This document shows positions 51,154-60,905 of a stretch of 64,000 bases of DNA, piece by piece. A program made the translations under genes and the position numbers. The notes under the pieces are model-generated. The model had not been told where the DNA came from, made no database searches, and saw only the letters and a program-made list of their open reading frames with translations. This stretch comes from Clostridia bacterium (lineage in GTDB: Bacteria > Bacillota_A > Clostridia > Oscillospirales > CAG-272). Position 1 is the first letter of the stretch, and each line of letters begins with the position of its first letter. Location: NCBI GenBank assembly GCA_017462125.1, contig JAFTRQ010000132.1:41493-105492 (forward strand). Direction: 5' to 3'.

Positions 51154-52047
51154 TCAATACCAACGGATCTTGGAAGCGATCTCGTTTCCGTCGGCAAGAA
51201 TATAGCTCTTCGAGCCATTGTAGCCTGCGCAGATATCGTGACCGCCGATCTGCGCGTAAAGCTGATGCTGCATCTCAAGCTTTGCCACGTATTCGTCGTA
51301 GACCATACCGTCCACGATCAGCTCGTTGACCTTGTTCGCTTTGCGATAAAGGATCCTGTGACCCTCAAACTCTGCTTCTGCAAGAGTGCGGCTCTTTGCG
51401 TCTCTGTCCATGCTGCGCAAAGGTGTGCTGTCAGGGGGAAGCTCACCCTCTCCTGCATCCTCGGTGCCTTCCTCGTTCAAAAACGTGGGATCGATCGAAT
51501 CCGCATCGGGAACGCTACTCATATTCTTCCACTTATAGTGCACGTAAATTCCTCTTGCAAGCTCAAAGATAACCCAAGCGTGGAAGATATAGTTTACGAT
51601 CATACTCAAATCAATTCCCGCAAGCAGGAAGGTTGCCAATGTATCCGCGCTGAAGAAGATCAAAGCAAAGATCATCCAACCCACCTTGTGGTTTTTGGAA
51701 AGAAGCCATGCAAGGAAATACAGTGCGATGCCGATCACACCGATCGCGATCATCAAGGCAAAAAATCCGTCGTTGAACAAGGTCCAATTCTCAGAAGACT
51801 CTCCAAAGGTCTCAAGATAAAAGTCCTCGGGCATCTTACCGGAATATGTCATACCCGACAGTATTACAAAATACGGAATGAACGCAGAAAACAGAAAATA
51901 GGTGTCCTGTCCCGTCAAGGCGAGCACACAGTTGATCACCGTAAAAACTATGACCAGCAAAAGATTGTTTCTCGATGCGACGTACTGTTGATTCAGCAAC
52001 TCACGCGGTGAATATCCGCGCGTTACTTGATTTCTCATAAATGCCAT
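51154..52047 (-). CDS. Membrane protein of unknown family
   Basis: 297 residues from the ATG at 52047 (GGAGG seven bases upstream). About six membrane helices between 30 and 170, then a cytosolic domain of about 125 residues: acidic linker EEGTEDAGEGE, then LAEAEFEGHRILYRKANKVNEL and a DGMVYDEYVAKLE segment. The hydrophilic tail looks like a small beta domain with a terminal DGNEIASKIRWY. Not recognised. Confidence 0.65.
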   Translation of the reverse strand: MAFMRNQVTRGYSPRELLNQQYVASRNNLLLVIVFTVINCVLALTGQDTYFLFSAFIPYFVILSGMTYSGKMPEDFYLETFGESSENWTLFNDGFFALMIAIGVIGIALYFLAWLLSKNHKVGWMIFALIFFSADTLATFLLAGIDLSMIVNYIFHAWVIFELARGIYVHYKWKNMSSVPDADSIDPTFLNEEGTEDAGEGELPPDSTPLRSMDRDAKSRTLAEAEFEGHRILYRKANKVNELIVDGMVYDEYVAKLEMQHQLYAQIGGHDICAGYNGSKSYILADGNEIASKIRWY

Positions 52048-52087
52048 AATTACCTCCAAAAAATGTAATATTGATTAACCGTATACA

Positions 52088-52888
52088 TCAAGGTCTCAGA
52101 CCCGAGCCGCCTTGAAGTGTCAAGGTTTCGCCGTTCATATACTTGAAATCGGGGCTTGCAAGCTGAACGCAAACGCGACCGATCTCCAGCTCCGCGTCAC
52201 CGAAATGTCCTGCAGGGGGCATTTTGACATTTGCCTTGAACGCTTCGGGATAATTCTTTTCAAAGTTTTCAAGCTGTGCAGTCCAAGCCAAGGGACAAAC
52301 CACGTTTGTATTGATGCCGTCCTTCGCCCATTCGGTTGCCGCAACTCTCGAAAGGCCTCTGATGCCCTCCTTTGCCGCCGCGTAGGAGCATTGACCGAAG
52401 TTACCCGAAATACCCGCGCCCGACGCAAAATTGATGATGCTTCCCTTCATCTCCTTCAGATAAGGATAGCAGGCCTTCATATAGTTGAAGGTTGCGTAAA
52501 GTCCCGAATAGATGGCAAGGTCAAATTGCTCGGTGGTGTGATCCTGTATCGTTACACCCGATGCCGATGCCTGTGCGTTGTTGATCAGCACGTCGATCCT
52601 GCCAAATTCCTTGATCGCCGCATCCACCACGCGCTTTGCAACCGCCTCGTTGTCCTGTCCTGCCGCAATGTCAGCCGCCATTGCAAGAACCTTGATGCCG
52701 TAAAGGCGCTCCAGCTCTTCCTTTGCCTTTTCAAGCTTTTCTACGTTTCTGCCCGTGATAACGAGGTTTGCGCCCTCCTTTGCGTATGCGGTCGCGATGC
52801 CGTAACCGATGGAGCCACAGCGTCCGTCGGACAGCTTTGCGTATCCGGCTCCCGTGATAATTGCCGTTTTATCCTTTAAGAATCCCAT
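52088..52888 (-). CDS. Short-chain dehydrogenase/reductase
   Basis: 266 residues. Nucleotide-binding TGAGYAK...CGSIGYGIA carries an insertion between the glycines like that of enoyl-ACP reductases, followed by NNAQ. Catalytic Ser (FASGAG) and Y-x3-K (SYAAAK) are intact, with the C-terminal GGSGLRP ending. An NAD(P)-dependent oxidoreductase of unknown substrate. GGAGG precedes the ATG; own promoter at 52979. Confidence 0.85.
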   Translation of the reverse strand: MGFLKDKTAIITGAGYAKLSDGRCGSIGYGIATAYAKEGANLVITGRNVEKLEKAKEELERLYGIKVLAMAADIAAGQDNEAVAKRVVDAAIKEFGRIDVLINNAQASASGVTIQDHTTEQFDLAIYSGLYATFNYMKACYPYLKEMKGSIINFASGAGISGNFGQCSYAAAKEGIRGLSRVAATEWAKDGINTNVVCPLAWTAQLENFEKNYPEAFKANVKMPPAGHFGDAELEIGRVCVQLASPDFKYMNGETLTLQGGSGLRP

Positions 52889-52978
52889 TTTGGTTTCCTC
52901 CGTTTCTTTTTGGTGTTTTTATTATACCTTCTTTTTCAATAAATTTCCGTGACTTCATCACAAAAAATCCTTGTTTTC

Positions 52979-53007
52979 AGTATATCATAAAAAGCCTTGT
53001 TTGTCAA
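52979..53007 (-). promoter_or_regulatory. SigA promoter of the SDR gene
   Basis: Minus-strand TTGACA (53007-53002), 17 bases, TATACT (52984-52979). It starts right after the terminator of the upstream gene. Confidence 0.88.
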
Positions 53008-53010
53008 TAA

Positions 53011-53046
53011 TAAAAAGCGAGCCTCACGATTCCGACCGTGAGGCTC
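53011..53046 (-). terminator. Terminator of the 53068 gene
   Basis: GAGCCTCACG/CGTGAGGCTC with an eight-base loop; on the minus strand followed by CTTTTTATTATT. Confidence 0.88.
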
Positions 53047-53067
53047 ACGATATATACTGCCGTTACG

Positions 53068-53583
53068 TTATTCTCTCCACTCATACAAGCGGGTATTATA
53101 AACGCGAATGGGAGAGGCGCTCTTGTTCTTTTTTGATTTTTTGAAGTCATAGATCACAAGATAGAATTTGTCACCCTGATTGGAATAATCAAAGGCACTT
53201 CCGTCCACCTCGCTGACCACGTATCTTCCGTGCTCGGCAAAGTACATCACTCGCTCAAGCACCAAATGTCTTCCCCGATGCACCGTTTCCTCCGCTGTGT
53301 ACAAAAGCTCGTCCTCCACAACGCAAATCTTGCCCCTTGCCGCTGAAAGATAGGTTCGGACGTAAGAAGCCATTATCACCCCGACCAACAGGGCGAACAC
53401 ACCCGTGGAGATCAACCTCCCCACAATTCCGCGACAGGCGATAAAGGTAATGATCAACCAAAAAAGGACCATTACACCGACGAAAGCCACTATTGAGGCC
53501 ATCATTGCGCGAAGCTCGCCCAAAATATCCTTTTTGATCCCTTCGCGGGTCAAAACACTCTTCGTCTCCTTCTCCCAAGCCAT
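53068..53583 (-). CDS. Membrane protein with two helices
   Basis: 171 residues from the ATG at 53583. Two adjacent helices (about 32-55 and 62-83) and a cytosolic C-terminal domain of about 85 residues (KICVVEDELLYTAEET, later YSNQGDKFYLVIYDF) that resembles PH-like or YcxB-type domains. Not firmly assigned. The frame extends upstream through repeat copy D, but the ATG at 53583 has the GGAG site. Lies beyond the terminator of the liv operon. Confidence 0.65.
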   Translation of the reverse strand: MAWEKETKSVLTREGIKKDILGELRAMMASIVAFVGVMVLFWLIITFIACRGIVGRLISTGVFALLVGVIMASYVRTYLSAARGKICVVEDELLYTAEETVHRGRHLVLERVMYFAEHGRYVVSEVDGSAFDYSNQGDKFYLVIYDFKKSKKNKSASPIRVYNTRLYEWRE

Positions 53584-53655
53584 CACATTCTCCATTCCAC
53601 CGCTCTGCGGCACAAAAATAATCGATCGGTTTACCGAAGCTCCAACCTGCATTTT
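53584..53655 (-). repeat. Structured leader repeat, copy D (short form)
   Basis: Contains TCGG-TAAA-CCGA, ATCGATTAT, TGTGCCGC-AGA-GCGGTGG and then AATGGAG before the ATG of the 53583 gene. It matches only the downstream half of copies A-C. Confidence 0.65.
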
Positions 53656-53660
53656 AACAG

Positions 53661-53684
53661 AAAAGAGAGCACCCGCTCTCTTTT
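53661..53684 (-). terminator. Terminator of the liv operon
   Basis: AAAAGAGAGC, loop ACCC, GCTCTCTTTT, 17 bases after the livF stop. Confidence 0.82.
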
Positions 53685-53700
53685 CCGTTGCATTTTATAA

Positions 53701-54411
53701 TCAGCCGCCGAGATACGCTTTGCGCACCATTTCGCTCTCCGACAGCTCCTTGCCCGTACCCGTAAGCACGATCTGACCGTTTTCAAGCACGTACGCTCTG
53801 TCCGAGATCGCCAGCGATTTACCTGCGTTCTGCTCGACCAAAAGGATGGTTGTACCGTCACGATTGATATCCTTGATGATCTCAAACACCTGATCGACAA
53901 GCAAAGGAGACAGACCCATAGAGGGCTCGTCAAGCATCAGAAGCTTGGGGTGGCTCATTATAGCGCGTCCCATAGCAAGCATCTGCTGCTCACCGCCCGA
54001 AAGCGTTCCCGCGATCTGATTTTTTCTCTCCGCCAAGCGGGGGAAACGTGTGTAGATCGCGTCAAGATCCTCTTTGAAGCTTGATTTATCCTTGATGGAG
54101 TATGCACCCATCAGCAAATTCTCGTAAACCGTCAGCTCCTGGAAGATGCGCCTTCCCTCGGGAACCTGCGTCATACCCATATGCACGATCTTGTGGCAGG
54201 GTGTTTTTGTGATATCGTGACCGTTAAAGGTCACCTTTCCCGCTCTTGCGGGAATCAGACCGACCACGCTTTGCATAGTGGTGGTCTTACCGGCGCCGTT
54301 TGCACCGATGAGGGTAACGATCTCGCCCTCGTTTACCTCGAAGCTGATGCCCTTAAGGGCACAGATCACACCGTAATATACCTCGAGATCATGAACTTCT
54401 AACATTGCCAT
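53701..54411 (-). CDS. livF: Branched-chain amino acid ABC importer, ATPase LivF
   Basis: 236 residues, cytoplasmic ATPase. Walker A GANGAGKTT (about 38), Q-loop, signature LSGGEQQ, Walker B LLMLDEPSMGLSP and switch VEQN are intact. The MLEVHDLEVYYG start and short C-terminus are LivF-type. Last gene of the livH-M-G-F operon; it starts six bases after livG stops. Confidence 0.93.
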   Translation of the reverse strand: MAMLEVHDLEVYYGVICALKGISFEVNEGEIVTLIGANGAGKTTTMQSVVGLIPARAGKVTFNGHDITKTPCHKIVHMGMTQVPEGRRIFQELTVYENLLMGAYSIKDKSSFKEDLDAIYTRFPRLAERKNQIAGTLSGGEQQMLAMGRAIMSHPKLLMLDEPSMGLSPLLVDQVFEIIKDINRDGTTILLVEQNAGKSLAISDRAYVLENGQIVLTGTGKELSESEMVRKAYLGG

Positions 54412-54417
54412 TCTGCA

Positions 54418-55188
54418 TTACCCTCCAATGTACGCCTTGATAACCTCGGGATCGTTCAGCGCGGTCTTGGTATCACCCTCCGCAAGAACGGTACCGAAAT
54501 TCAGCACGGTGATCTCATCGCAAAGTCCTGCGACGAACTTCATATCATGCTCGATGAGCAGGATCGTCATATCAAAATTATCTCTGATAAACTTGATCGT
54601 CTTGACCAGATCCTCGGTCTCGTGGGGATTCATACCTGCCGCAGGCTCGTCAAGAAGCAAAAGCTTAGGATTTGTTGCAAGCGCTCTTGCGATCTCGAGC
54701 TTTCTCTGCTGACCGTAGGGCAGATTGCAGGCGAGGTTATTTCTCTCCTCCTCCAGATCAAAGATCCGAAGAAGCTCCTTCGCCTTTTCTCTCATTGCCT
54801 TCTCCGTTTTGAAATGACGGGGCAGACGAAGCATTGAGGTTAAAACGCCGCACTTGAACTCAGGACGGTCGTGAAGACCGACCATAACGTTACGAACAAC
54901 CGTCATATTGTTAAACAGGCGGATATTTTGGAAGGTACGCGCGATTCCCTTATGGTTGATCTTTTCCTGTGAAAGGCCCGTAAGGTTTTCGCCGTCCAGA
55001 TAGAACGTACCCGTAGTAGGCTTGTAAACACCGGTGAGAAGGTTGAAGATGGTAGTCTTACCCGCGCCGTTGGGGCCGATCAGACCGTAGATATGATTCT
55101 TTTGGATCTTGATATTGACGTTCTGTGCCGCCTTCAATCCGCCGAAGGAGATACCGAGCTCCTTGGTTTCCAGAATATATTCTGCCAT
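54418..55188 (-). CDS. livG: Branched-chain amino acid ABC importer, ATPase LivG
   Basis: 256 residues. Walker A GPNGAGKTT, the LivG-specific GIARTFQNIRLF segment, signature LPYGQQR, Walker B LLLLDEPAAGMNP and switch IEHDM are present. Its ATG shares a base with the livM stop (TAATG). Confidence 0.93.
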   Translation of the reverse strand: MAEYILETKELGISFGGLKAAQNVNIKIQKNHIYGLIGPNGAGKTTIFNLLTGVYKPTTGTFYLDGENLTGLSQEKINHKGIARTFQNIRLFNNMTVVRNVMVGLHDRPEFKCGVLTSMLRLPRHFKTEKAMREKAKELLRIFDLEEERNNLACNLPYGQQRKLEIARALATNPKLLLLDEPAAGMNPHETEDLVKTIKFIRDNFDMTILLIEHDMKFVAGLCDEITVLNFGTVLAEGDTKTALNDPEVIKAYIGG

Positions 55189-56327
55189 TACTTATCCCCT
55201 CCTTCTCCCGAAAGATCCTGCTTGTCCTGAGGTGTCAGGTCGATGGAAAGGACCTCGTTCATTTCGATCTTGGTAGGCACAACGTCCCATTTTGCCTCGT
55301 CGTCCTTAACGTGGGCAGGGTCATGCTTGCGACGCACAAGTCGGTTGTATATTGCCTTCAGATTGAATCGATCACGCACGCTCTTAAATGCGGGAGCGTT
55401 ATTATAGATCACGATCAGGATCAGAATGACTGCATAGATCAGATTCTGAAGCACCGCAAGGTCACCTGTCAGGATCGTTGCAAGCTTGGTGTTAAGGAAG
55501 GTGATCAATGCTGCCGCGATGATCGAGCCGTTGATGCTTCCCATACCTCCAAGCACGACCATAACAAGGATCTCGATGGAATAGTTGTAGCCGAACTTCG
55601 CGCTCTGCACGGTATAGTTGCTGTAGCTGTAGAGCACACCTGCGATACCTGCAAACGCTGCCGACATTGTAAATGCCAACAGCTTATATTTTGTAACGTT
55701 GATACCCGTTGCTCTTGCCGCGATCTCGTTATCACGGATGGAGGTCACTGCTCTGCCGTGCTTGGAGCGGATGAAATTCTGCACCACGGCGAGGGTGATC
55801 AGCACAAGAATGAACGCAATGATAAAGAGATACTTCTTATCGTAACGGGGGGTGCTCAGACCGATAGCACCGCCGAAGGTCTCGCTTGACGTATTCTGGA
55901 ACAGAGACTTAACGATCTCACCGAAGGCAAGCGTTACGATCGCAAGGTAGTCGCCGCGCAGACGAAGCGCGGGAATACCGATGATCACTCCGCAGAGTGC
56001 CGCCACACCGCCGCCAACCAGCAAAGCAATAAAGAACGTCAATAAACCGTTTCCGAGAGATTCCTCAAGGAGCGCCGCCACCTTACCGCTGAGATACGCG
56101 CCCACGCACATAAAGCCTGCGTGACCGAGGGAGAGCTCACCAAGGAAGCCTACCACCAAAGAAAGTGAAACCGCAAGGATGATGCTGATAGCAACCTTCT
56201 CCAAAAGGTAGAGCAAGGAGCTGTCGAAACGATAGCCTGTTAAGGTCATGATACCGAGCACTAAAGTCAGCACTCCGATCACGAAATAGTTGATATAATG
56301 ATTGATCTTGACCTTCTTGAAATTCAT
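55188..56327 (-). CDS. livM: Branched-chain amino acid ABC importer, permease LivM
   Basis: 379 residues, about nine to ten membrane helices and the permease signature around GHAGFMCVGAYLSG and RDNEIAARATGINVTKYK. A hydrophilic C-terminal tail of about 60 residues (VRRKHDPAHVKDDE onward) is longer than usual. Overlaps livH by four bases (ATGA), so the two permeases are made together. Confidence 0.92.
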   Translation of the reverse strand: MNFKKVKINHYINYFVIGVLTLVLGIMTLTGYRFDSSLLYLLEKVAISIILAVSLSLVVGFLGELSLGHAGFMCVGAYLSGKVAALLEESLGNGLLTFFIALLVGGGVAALCGVIIGIPALRLRGDYLAIVTLAFGEIVKSLFQNTSSETFGGAIGLSTPRYDKKYLFIIAFILVLITLAVVQNFIRSKHGRAVTSIRDNEIAARATGINVTKYKLLAFTMSAAFAGIAGVLYSYSNYTVQSAKFGYNYSIEILVMVVLGGMGSINGSIIAAALITFLNTKLATILTGDLAVLQNLIYAVILILIVIYNNAPAFKSVRDRFNLKAIYNRLVRRKHDPAHVKDDEAKWDVVPTKIEMNEVLSIDLTPQDKQDLSGEGGDK

Positions 56328-57196
56328 ACCTTTTCCCTCCTCTTCTTACCAAGGAAGCCCGTGGGTCTGACCAAAAGAATAATGATCAGGATCGAGAACT
56401 CGATCGCATCGGTATAGGGCGCAATGGCTGTGATCTTATAGGAGATGCACTCAACCATGCCAAGCAGGATGCCGCCAAGCATCGCGCCGGGGATCGATCC
56501 GATACCGCCGATAACCGCTGCCGTAAACGCTTTGATACCGGGCATTGCGCCAAGCGTTGAGGATATGCTGGGTGCCTTCAGAAGATAGAACAGACCGGCA
56601 AGAGCCGCAAGCGCAGAGCCGATCGCAAAGGTCACGGTAATGATACCGTTGACGTTAATGCCCATCAGCTGTGCCGCACCGCGGTCCTCGGAGACCGCGA
56701 TCATCGCGCGACCGAGACGGGTATATTTGATAAACAGGGTAAGTGCGATCATGATCACCACGGTAACCCCGAGGGTAACCAACGCAGAGACCTGCATAGG
56801 TACACCAAGGATCTCCACCGAGCCGAAATCGTACACGGTGACCATCTTGTTGGCAGAGCCGAAAACAATCTGTGCCAAGCTCTGAAGCAGATAGCTGACA
56901 CCGATCGCTGTGATCAGCACCGCGAGAGGAGACGCGCCACGAAGAGGCTTATATGCGATCTTTTCGATGGAAACGCCAAGCAGAACGCATCCGATCACTG
57001 CCATACCGATGGCAAGGAGCGGATTGTTGGTTGCCATAAAAACGTATATGACGTAACCGCCGACCATAATGATGTCGCCATGCGCAAAGTTCAGCATCTT
57101 GGCGATACCGTAAACCATGGTATAGCCCAACGCGATCATCGCGTAGATACCGCCAAGGCTCAGGCCGTTGATCAGAGTTGATAAAATAAGTTCCAT
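56324..57196 (-). CDS. livH: Branched-chain amino acid ABC importer, permease LivH
   Basis: 290 residues, eight helices, with LSLGGIYAMIALGYTMVYG at the start, NFAHGDI and SEDRGAAQLMGINV. Standard LivH length. Separated from the binding-protein gene by a 184-base gap with a partial terminator. Confidence 0.92.
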   Translation of the reverse strand: MELILSTLINGLSLGGIYAMIALGYTMVYGIAKMLNFAHGDIIMVGGYVIYVFMATNNPLLAIGMAVIGCVLLGVSIEKIAYKPLRGASPLAVLITAIGVSYLLQSLAQIVFGSANKMVTVYDFGSVEILGVPMQVSALVTLGVTVVIMIALTLFIKYTRLGRAMIAVSEDRGAAQLMGINVNGIITVTFAIGSALAALAGLFYLLKAPSISSTLGAMPGIKAFTAAVIGGIGSIPGAMLGGILLGMVECISYKITAIAPYTDAIEFSILIIILLVRPTGFLGKKRREKV

Positions 57197-57301
57197 AACA
57201 ATTCCTTACTTTAAAATGACTGGATAAAGCGAGATTTTTTCGCCTTATTGCTTTATTTTTCTCAATAAAACGAAAAAAACACGCTTTATCAAAAAACAGG
57301 T

Positions 57302-57345
57302 ATAACTGCATATACCTCCCCGAGGGCAGATATATGCAGTTATTC
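57302..57345 (-). terminator. Partial terminator between binding protein and livH
   Basis: TAACTGCATATA and TATATGCAGTTA around a 16-base interval, followed on the minus strand by CCTGTTTTTTG. It probably lets the binding protein be made in excess over the membrane complex. The rest of the gap is AT-rich with no gene. Confidence 0.7.
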
Positions 57346-57380
57346 CGTTGGATGGATTTTCTTAATTAATATCGATTAAA

Positions 57381-58550
57381 TCAGTTAGCTGCCTTAATTA
57401 CGTACTGAATAGCAGCCTTGTTAACGTAACCGCTCTTTTCCCACTTGATGGAGTCACCGGTTGCACCGTTTGTATAGGTGAAGCCGCCGTTGAACTGTGC
57501 CTTCAAGATCTCGCAAAGGTCGGATGCGCTGATGTTAACGGGGATATCCTCGCCTGCCTCGATAGCAGCCTTCATTGCGTTGTAGATCGCGTATACGCAG
57601 TCGTATGCGGATGCGCCAAACTGGTTGAGAGGCTCACCGGGGAACTTCTCGGTATACTTAGCGATATATTCAGCAGCCTTACCCTCTGTTGCCTTGGAGT
57701 TAAAGTGAGAAAGCATAGTAACTGCCTGAGGGATCTCGTTAATATCGAAGCCCTCGATGTTATCGATACCGTCGAAGCCGTCGCAGCCGTAGTAAACCGC
57801 GTCAGGAGCAATGATATCCTTTGCCTGCTTCATAAAGATGGAAGCGGGAGTATAGTATGTGGGCATGAAGATGAATTCGCAATCCTTGAGTGTGTCGATC
57901 TGTGCACCGAAGTCAGTTGCGTTTGCATCTGTAAAGCTTGTAGCGACAACAGTTACGGAAGAGTCAAGGTTAGCCATAAACTGGTCGTAAATACCCTTGG
58001 AATAAGCCTCGTCAGCCTTGTAGAATGCACCGATGGTCTGACCCTTGAAGTTTGCGTTTACAAACTCAGCTGCAACCTTACCCTGGTTACCGTCTGCGAA
58101 GCACATCTGATAGCCGTTGTCGAACTCGGGAATTGCGTCACCGGAAGCAGAGGGTGTGAGGAAGAATACGTTATCGTCCTTGGAAAGGTTCTTCCACTCA
58201 AGACCGGGAGCTGTGGTAACGGTACCGAGAGATACCTGCATACCGCCCTCAAGCATAGAGGAATAGTTTGTAGCCACCTTGGTAGCGTCGTGCATATCGT
58301 CGGTAGCAACGAGCTTGAACATCATACCGTTAAGACCGCCTGCTGCATTGATCTCGTCAATTGCCATCTGAGCAGAGTTCTTAACTGCGATACCGTACAT
58401 TGCGGCACCGCCGGTGAGAGGACCGGACATACCGATTACGATCTCTGTATTGTTTTCAGCATAATTTGCGGAACCGTTATCGCATGCTGCAAAAATGCCG
58501 AGGCAAAGTACCATTGCAAGTACAAGTGCCATAGCCTTCATGAGTTTCAT
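57381..58550 (-). CDS. Branched-chain amino acid ABC importer, substrate-binding lipoprotein
   Basis: 389 residues. A lipoprotein signal ends at FAAC (C23), then a periplasmic-binding-protein type I fold beginning IVIGMSGPLTGGAAMYG, with the DDMHDATKVATNY region typical of LivJ/LivK. It delivers leucine, isoleucine, valine or related compounds. GGAGG precedes the ATG; promoter at 58586. Confidence 0.92.
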   Translation of the reverse strand: MKLMKAMALVLAMVLCLGIFAACDNGSANYAENNTEIVIGMSGPLTGGAAMYGIAVKNSAQMAIDEINAAGGLNGMMFKLVATDDMHDATKVATNYSSMLEGGMQVSLGTVTTAPGLEWKNLSKDDNVFFLTPSASGDAIPEFDNGYQMCFADGNQGKVAAEFVNANFKGQTIGAFYKADEAYSKGIYDQFMANLDSSVTVVATSFTDANATDFGAQIDTLKDCEFIFMPTYYTPASIFMKQAKDIIAPDAVYYGCDGFDGIDNIEGFDINEIPQAVTMLSHFNSKATEGKAAEYIAKYTEKFPGEPLNQFGASAYDCVYAIYNAMKAAIEAGEDIPVNISASDLCEILKAQFNGGFTYTNGATGDSIKWEKSGYVNKAAIQYVIKAAN

Positions 58551-58585
58551 GATTGAATACCTCCAAAAATAAAAAAGATATTAAT

Positions 58586-58614
58586 AGTATAATAATTTTT
58601 GCGCCCGATGTCAA
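58586..58614 (-). promoter_or_regulatory. SigA promoter of the liv operon
   Basis: Minus-strand TTGACA (58614-58609), 17 bases, TATACT (58591-58586). Confidence 0.88.
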
Positions 58615-58647
58615 GGGTTTTTTGAAATATTTTTTCAAAAATAACAC

Positions 58648-58677
58648 AAAAAGCGCATGAATATTCACACGCTTTTT
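58648..58677 (-). terminator. Terminator of the GH78 operon
   Basis: AAAAAGCG/CGCTTTTT around a 14-base interval containing GAATATTC, followed by T-rich sequence on the minus strand; no gene lies in 58615-58760. Confidence 0.7.
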
Positions 58678-58760
58678 GTATTTTTATCATTTTTTGTGCA
58701 CAATGACCATTTTCACAAAAAATATCAACCTCTTTTTGTTTTTATCCTACCAAAGCGTTT

Positions 58761-60884
58761 TCAGGAGTCGGAACCGACCCTGATCTCATTGGGACAGCAA
58801 AGCAGAGGCTTCTCCCCTTCTCGCATTTCAAGGGTCAGCATACCGTAGGGGGTGGGAAGCTCTACCCTTGCCCGCTTCATGCCAAGCAGAGAGGGAGAGA
58901 GAGCGATCCGTTTCATACCGGGCTCAAGGATCTCAAGGCCAAGCAGAGCCTTGGGAAGCGAATAGAGTGGCGTGCCGCCCCAAGCGTGGCTGTGATCAAA
59001 GCTATAGGTCGGCTCGGGAGTGACAAAGCCCTCCACAAGTCCCTTGGAGCATTCCGCGATGGGTGCCTTCCAGCGCTCACACAGCTTGATCGTATATTCC
59101 TCGCAAAGTCCGAGACGGAAGATCGCCTCAAAAAGATAGTGGGCAAAATAGGGTTGAAAATCACCCTCGATCTCATCTGTCATAATCTTGTGCACCAAGG
59201 CTCTGCCAAGGCGATCGTCACATACGCCGAAATATGCCGCCAGAATATTGGAGTGCTTCAGATAATACCGCTTTTCGGTGTTCTCCGGCAACGACCAGCC
59301 AATGCACTCCTTGCGCTCGGGCGTATTAAGGCCTTCAAAGTAGATTCCCCGCTCCTCATCAAACAAGTGTGTTTGGATCGCGTGGCGCAACGCCTCTCTG
59401 CGCTCCCCGCAATCCCGCGACATACTGTCTCTGCCGAGTGCCGAGTATATCTTCACCGCCGCATCCAGCGCGCCGAAATAAAACATATTCAGACAGGTCT
59501 GCCCCAATGCCTTGGGCGGATGATGCATGGAAAAGCCGTCGATGTAGATCCAATCCACGAACATATAGTCGGGAGGATTTTCGATCAGCCCATTCTCGCC
59601 AACGTAAGTCGCAAAACGGCGCAAAAGAAGCATCAGCGCCTCTTCGCAATCCTCTAACAACGCATCATTGCCCGTCAGCATATAAACGTCGTACAGCATC
59701 CGAGCCCAGATCAGGCTGTAGGTGGTGTGGAACATCCTGCCGTCCTCCCGCACAAGCAGCTCTGCGGTTCGCAACACGTCAAACTCAGCAAGCCGCATAT
59801 CGCCAAAGGAAAAGACCGTCATCAAGCTCTCGATATAGTAGTCACCCGTACAGGCAAGTGGCTCGCAGTGCTTGGGGCTGTCTAAGTGATGGGTTTGACG
59901 GCAATATTTGAGGGTATGCTTACAAACCGAAAGCACCCGATCGAGTTCGGCGTCATCGGTCTCGGTCACCGCATCCACGTCCACGGGATAGCAGGTAGCA
60001 ATAAAGGTAACCGTCACCCGCGCTTCGCTGTCGGAATCGTTCTTCAACTCGACGAAAAGGCTTCCGGCACTGTCAATGGTGGTGGCTCTGTATTCCCCGC
60101 TCCGTATCATACGTACCCTGACGGGATTTCGTCTGTCATCCGTTTCGCAAAAGCTGACCGTCACCGAAAGCGCTCCCTCACACTCGGCGCGGATGCGAAG
60201 GTACCCCGCGTAGATCATGTCAAGCTCCATCAGGGCCTCGCGACTCTCATGAGGCGCCAACGTCACCGTATGTCCCTCGGGATACAGCTCCTCTTCTATC
60301 CGTGGCGGGATCGGCGCGTTTTGGGTGTGCCAGATATTCGGGATCACCTCGGCGCAAACATATTCATCGGGCTCGATTTGCCCGTCAAAATCCCAAGGAG
60401 AGGTGAAAGCACCGTTTCTGCGGACAAGCCAGCTGTTATCCGTAGTAATAATATCCCGCGTGCCGTCCTCAAAGGTCAGAATACCGAACAGCATAAAACC
60501 GCCGTGCCCTTTGGAAAAGTCGCAGATGCGGATCGGTGTCAGCTCCACGCGTGCATAAAACGAAAGCGTTTCTGTATCGGGGCAGATCTCCTTTTCAAAG
60601 GCATAGTAATTCTCACGCGCGCTCTCGTTTCCGATGAAATCACCGCCCACCGATGCAGGACCTGTTGCAACAAGCCCTCCGTTACAATAAAGCTCAAAGG
60701 TGGTATCTCCGCTGAAGCGAAGCGCGGCGGAGACCACTCTTTTTTCATATCGGTATTCCCTTTTGAACTCCGCGACGGTGACCTTGCCGCTTCCGTCACA
60801 GCTGTATGACGGTGTAGTCTGATGCTCGGGATACTTCTCACAAGGCAACCAAATCCATTTTTCCATATGTTTTATATTCTTCAT
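58761..60884 (-). CDS. Alpha-L-rhamnosidase-like glycosidase (GH78 type)
   Basis: 707 residues. Two N-terminal beta domains (about 40-310: FELYCNGGLVATGP, WLVRRNG) lead into an alpha/alpha six-hairpin barrel (about 330-650) with DSPKHCEPLACTGD, matching the acidic GH78 motif region, and the FDHSHAWGG block, then a C-terminal beta-sandwich. No signal peptide, so it acts on imported rhamnosides or similar. A GGAG nine bases upstream supports the ATG at 60884. Co-transcribed with the upstream URO-D gene (21-base gap). Confidence 0.78.
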   Translation of the reverse strand: MKNIKHMEKWIWLPCEKYPEHQTTPSYSCDGSGKVTVAEFKREYRYEKRVVSAALRFSGDTTFELYCNGGLVATGPASVGGDFIGNESARENYYAFEKEICPDTETLSFYARVELTPIRICDFSKGHGGFMLFGILTFEDGTRDIITTDNSWLVRRNGAFTSPWDFDGQIEPDEYVCAEVIPNIWHTQNAPIPPRIEEELYPEGHTVTLAPHESREALMELDMIYAGYLRIRAECEGALSVTVSFCETDDRRNPVRVRMIRSGEYRATTIDSAGSLFVELKNDSDSEARVTVTFIATCYPVDVDAVTETDDAELDRVLSVCKHTLKYCRQTHHLDSPKHCEPLACTGDYYIESLMTVFSFGDMRLAEFDVLRTAELLVREDGRMFHTTYSLIWARMLYDVYMLTGNDALLEDCEEALMLLLRRFATYVGENGLIENPPDYMFVDWIYIDGFSMHHPPKALGQTCLNMFYFGALDAAVKIYSALGRDSMSRDCGERREALRHAIQTHLFDEERGIYFEGLNTPERKECIGWSLPENTEKRYYLKHSNILAAYFGVCDDRLGRALVHKIMTDEIEGDFQPYFAHYLFEAIFRLGLCEEYTIKLCERWKAPIAECSKGLVEGFVTPEPTYSFDHSHAWGGTPLYSLPKALLGLEILEPGMKRIALSPSLLGMKRARVELPTPYGMLTLEMREGEKPLLCCPNEIRVGSDS

Positions 60885-60905
60885 TTCAAAGCTCTCCGCA
60901 GTAAA

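Noticed and set aside
53584..53652. N-terminal extension of the 53068 membrane protein
   Set aside because: It is translation of leader repeat copy D; its likeness to the NagA extension reflects the shared repeat, not a shared protein domain.
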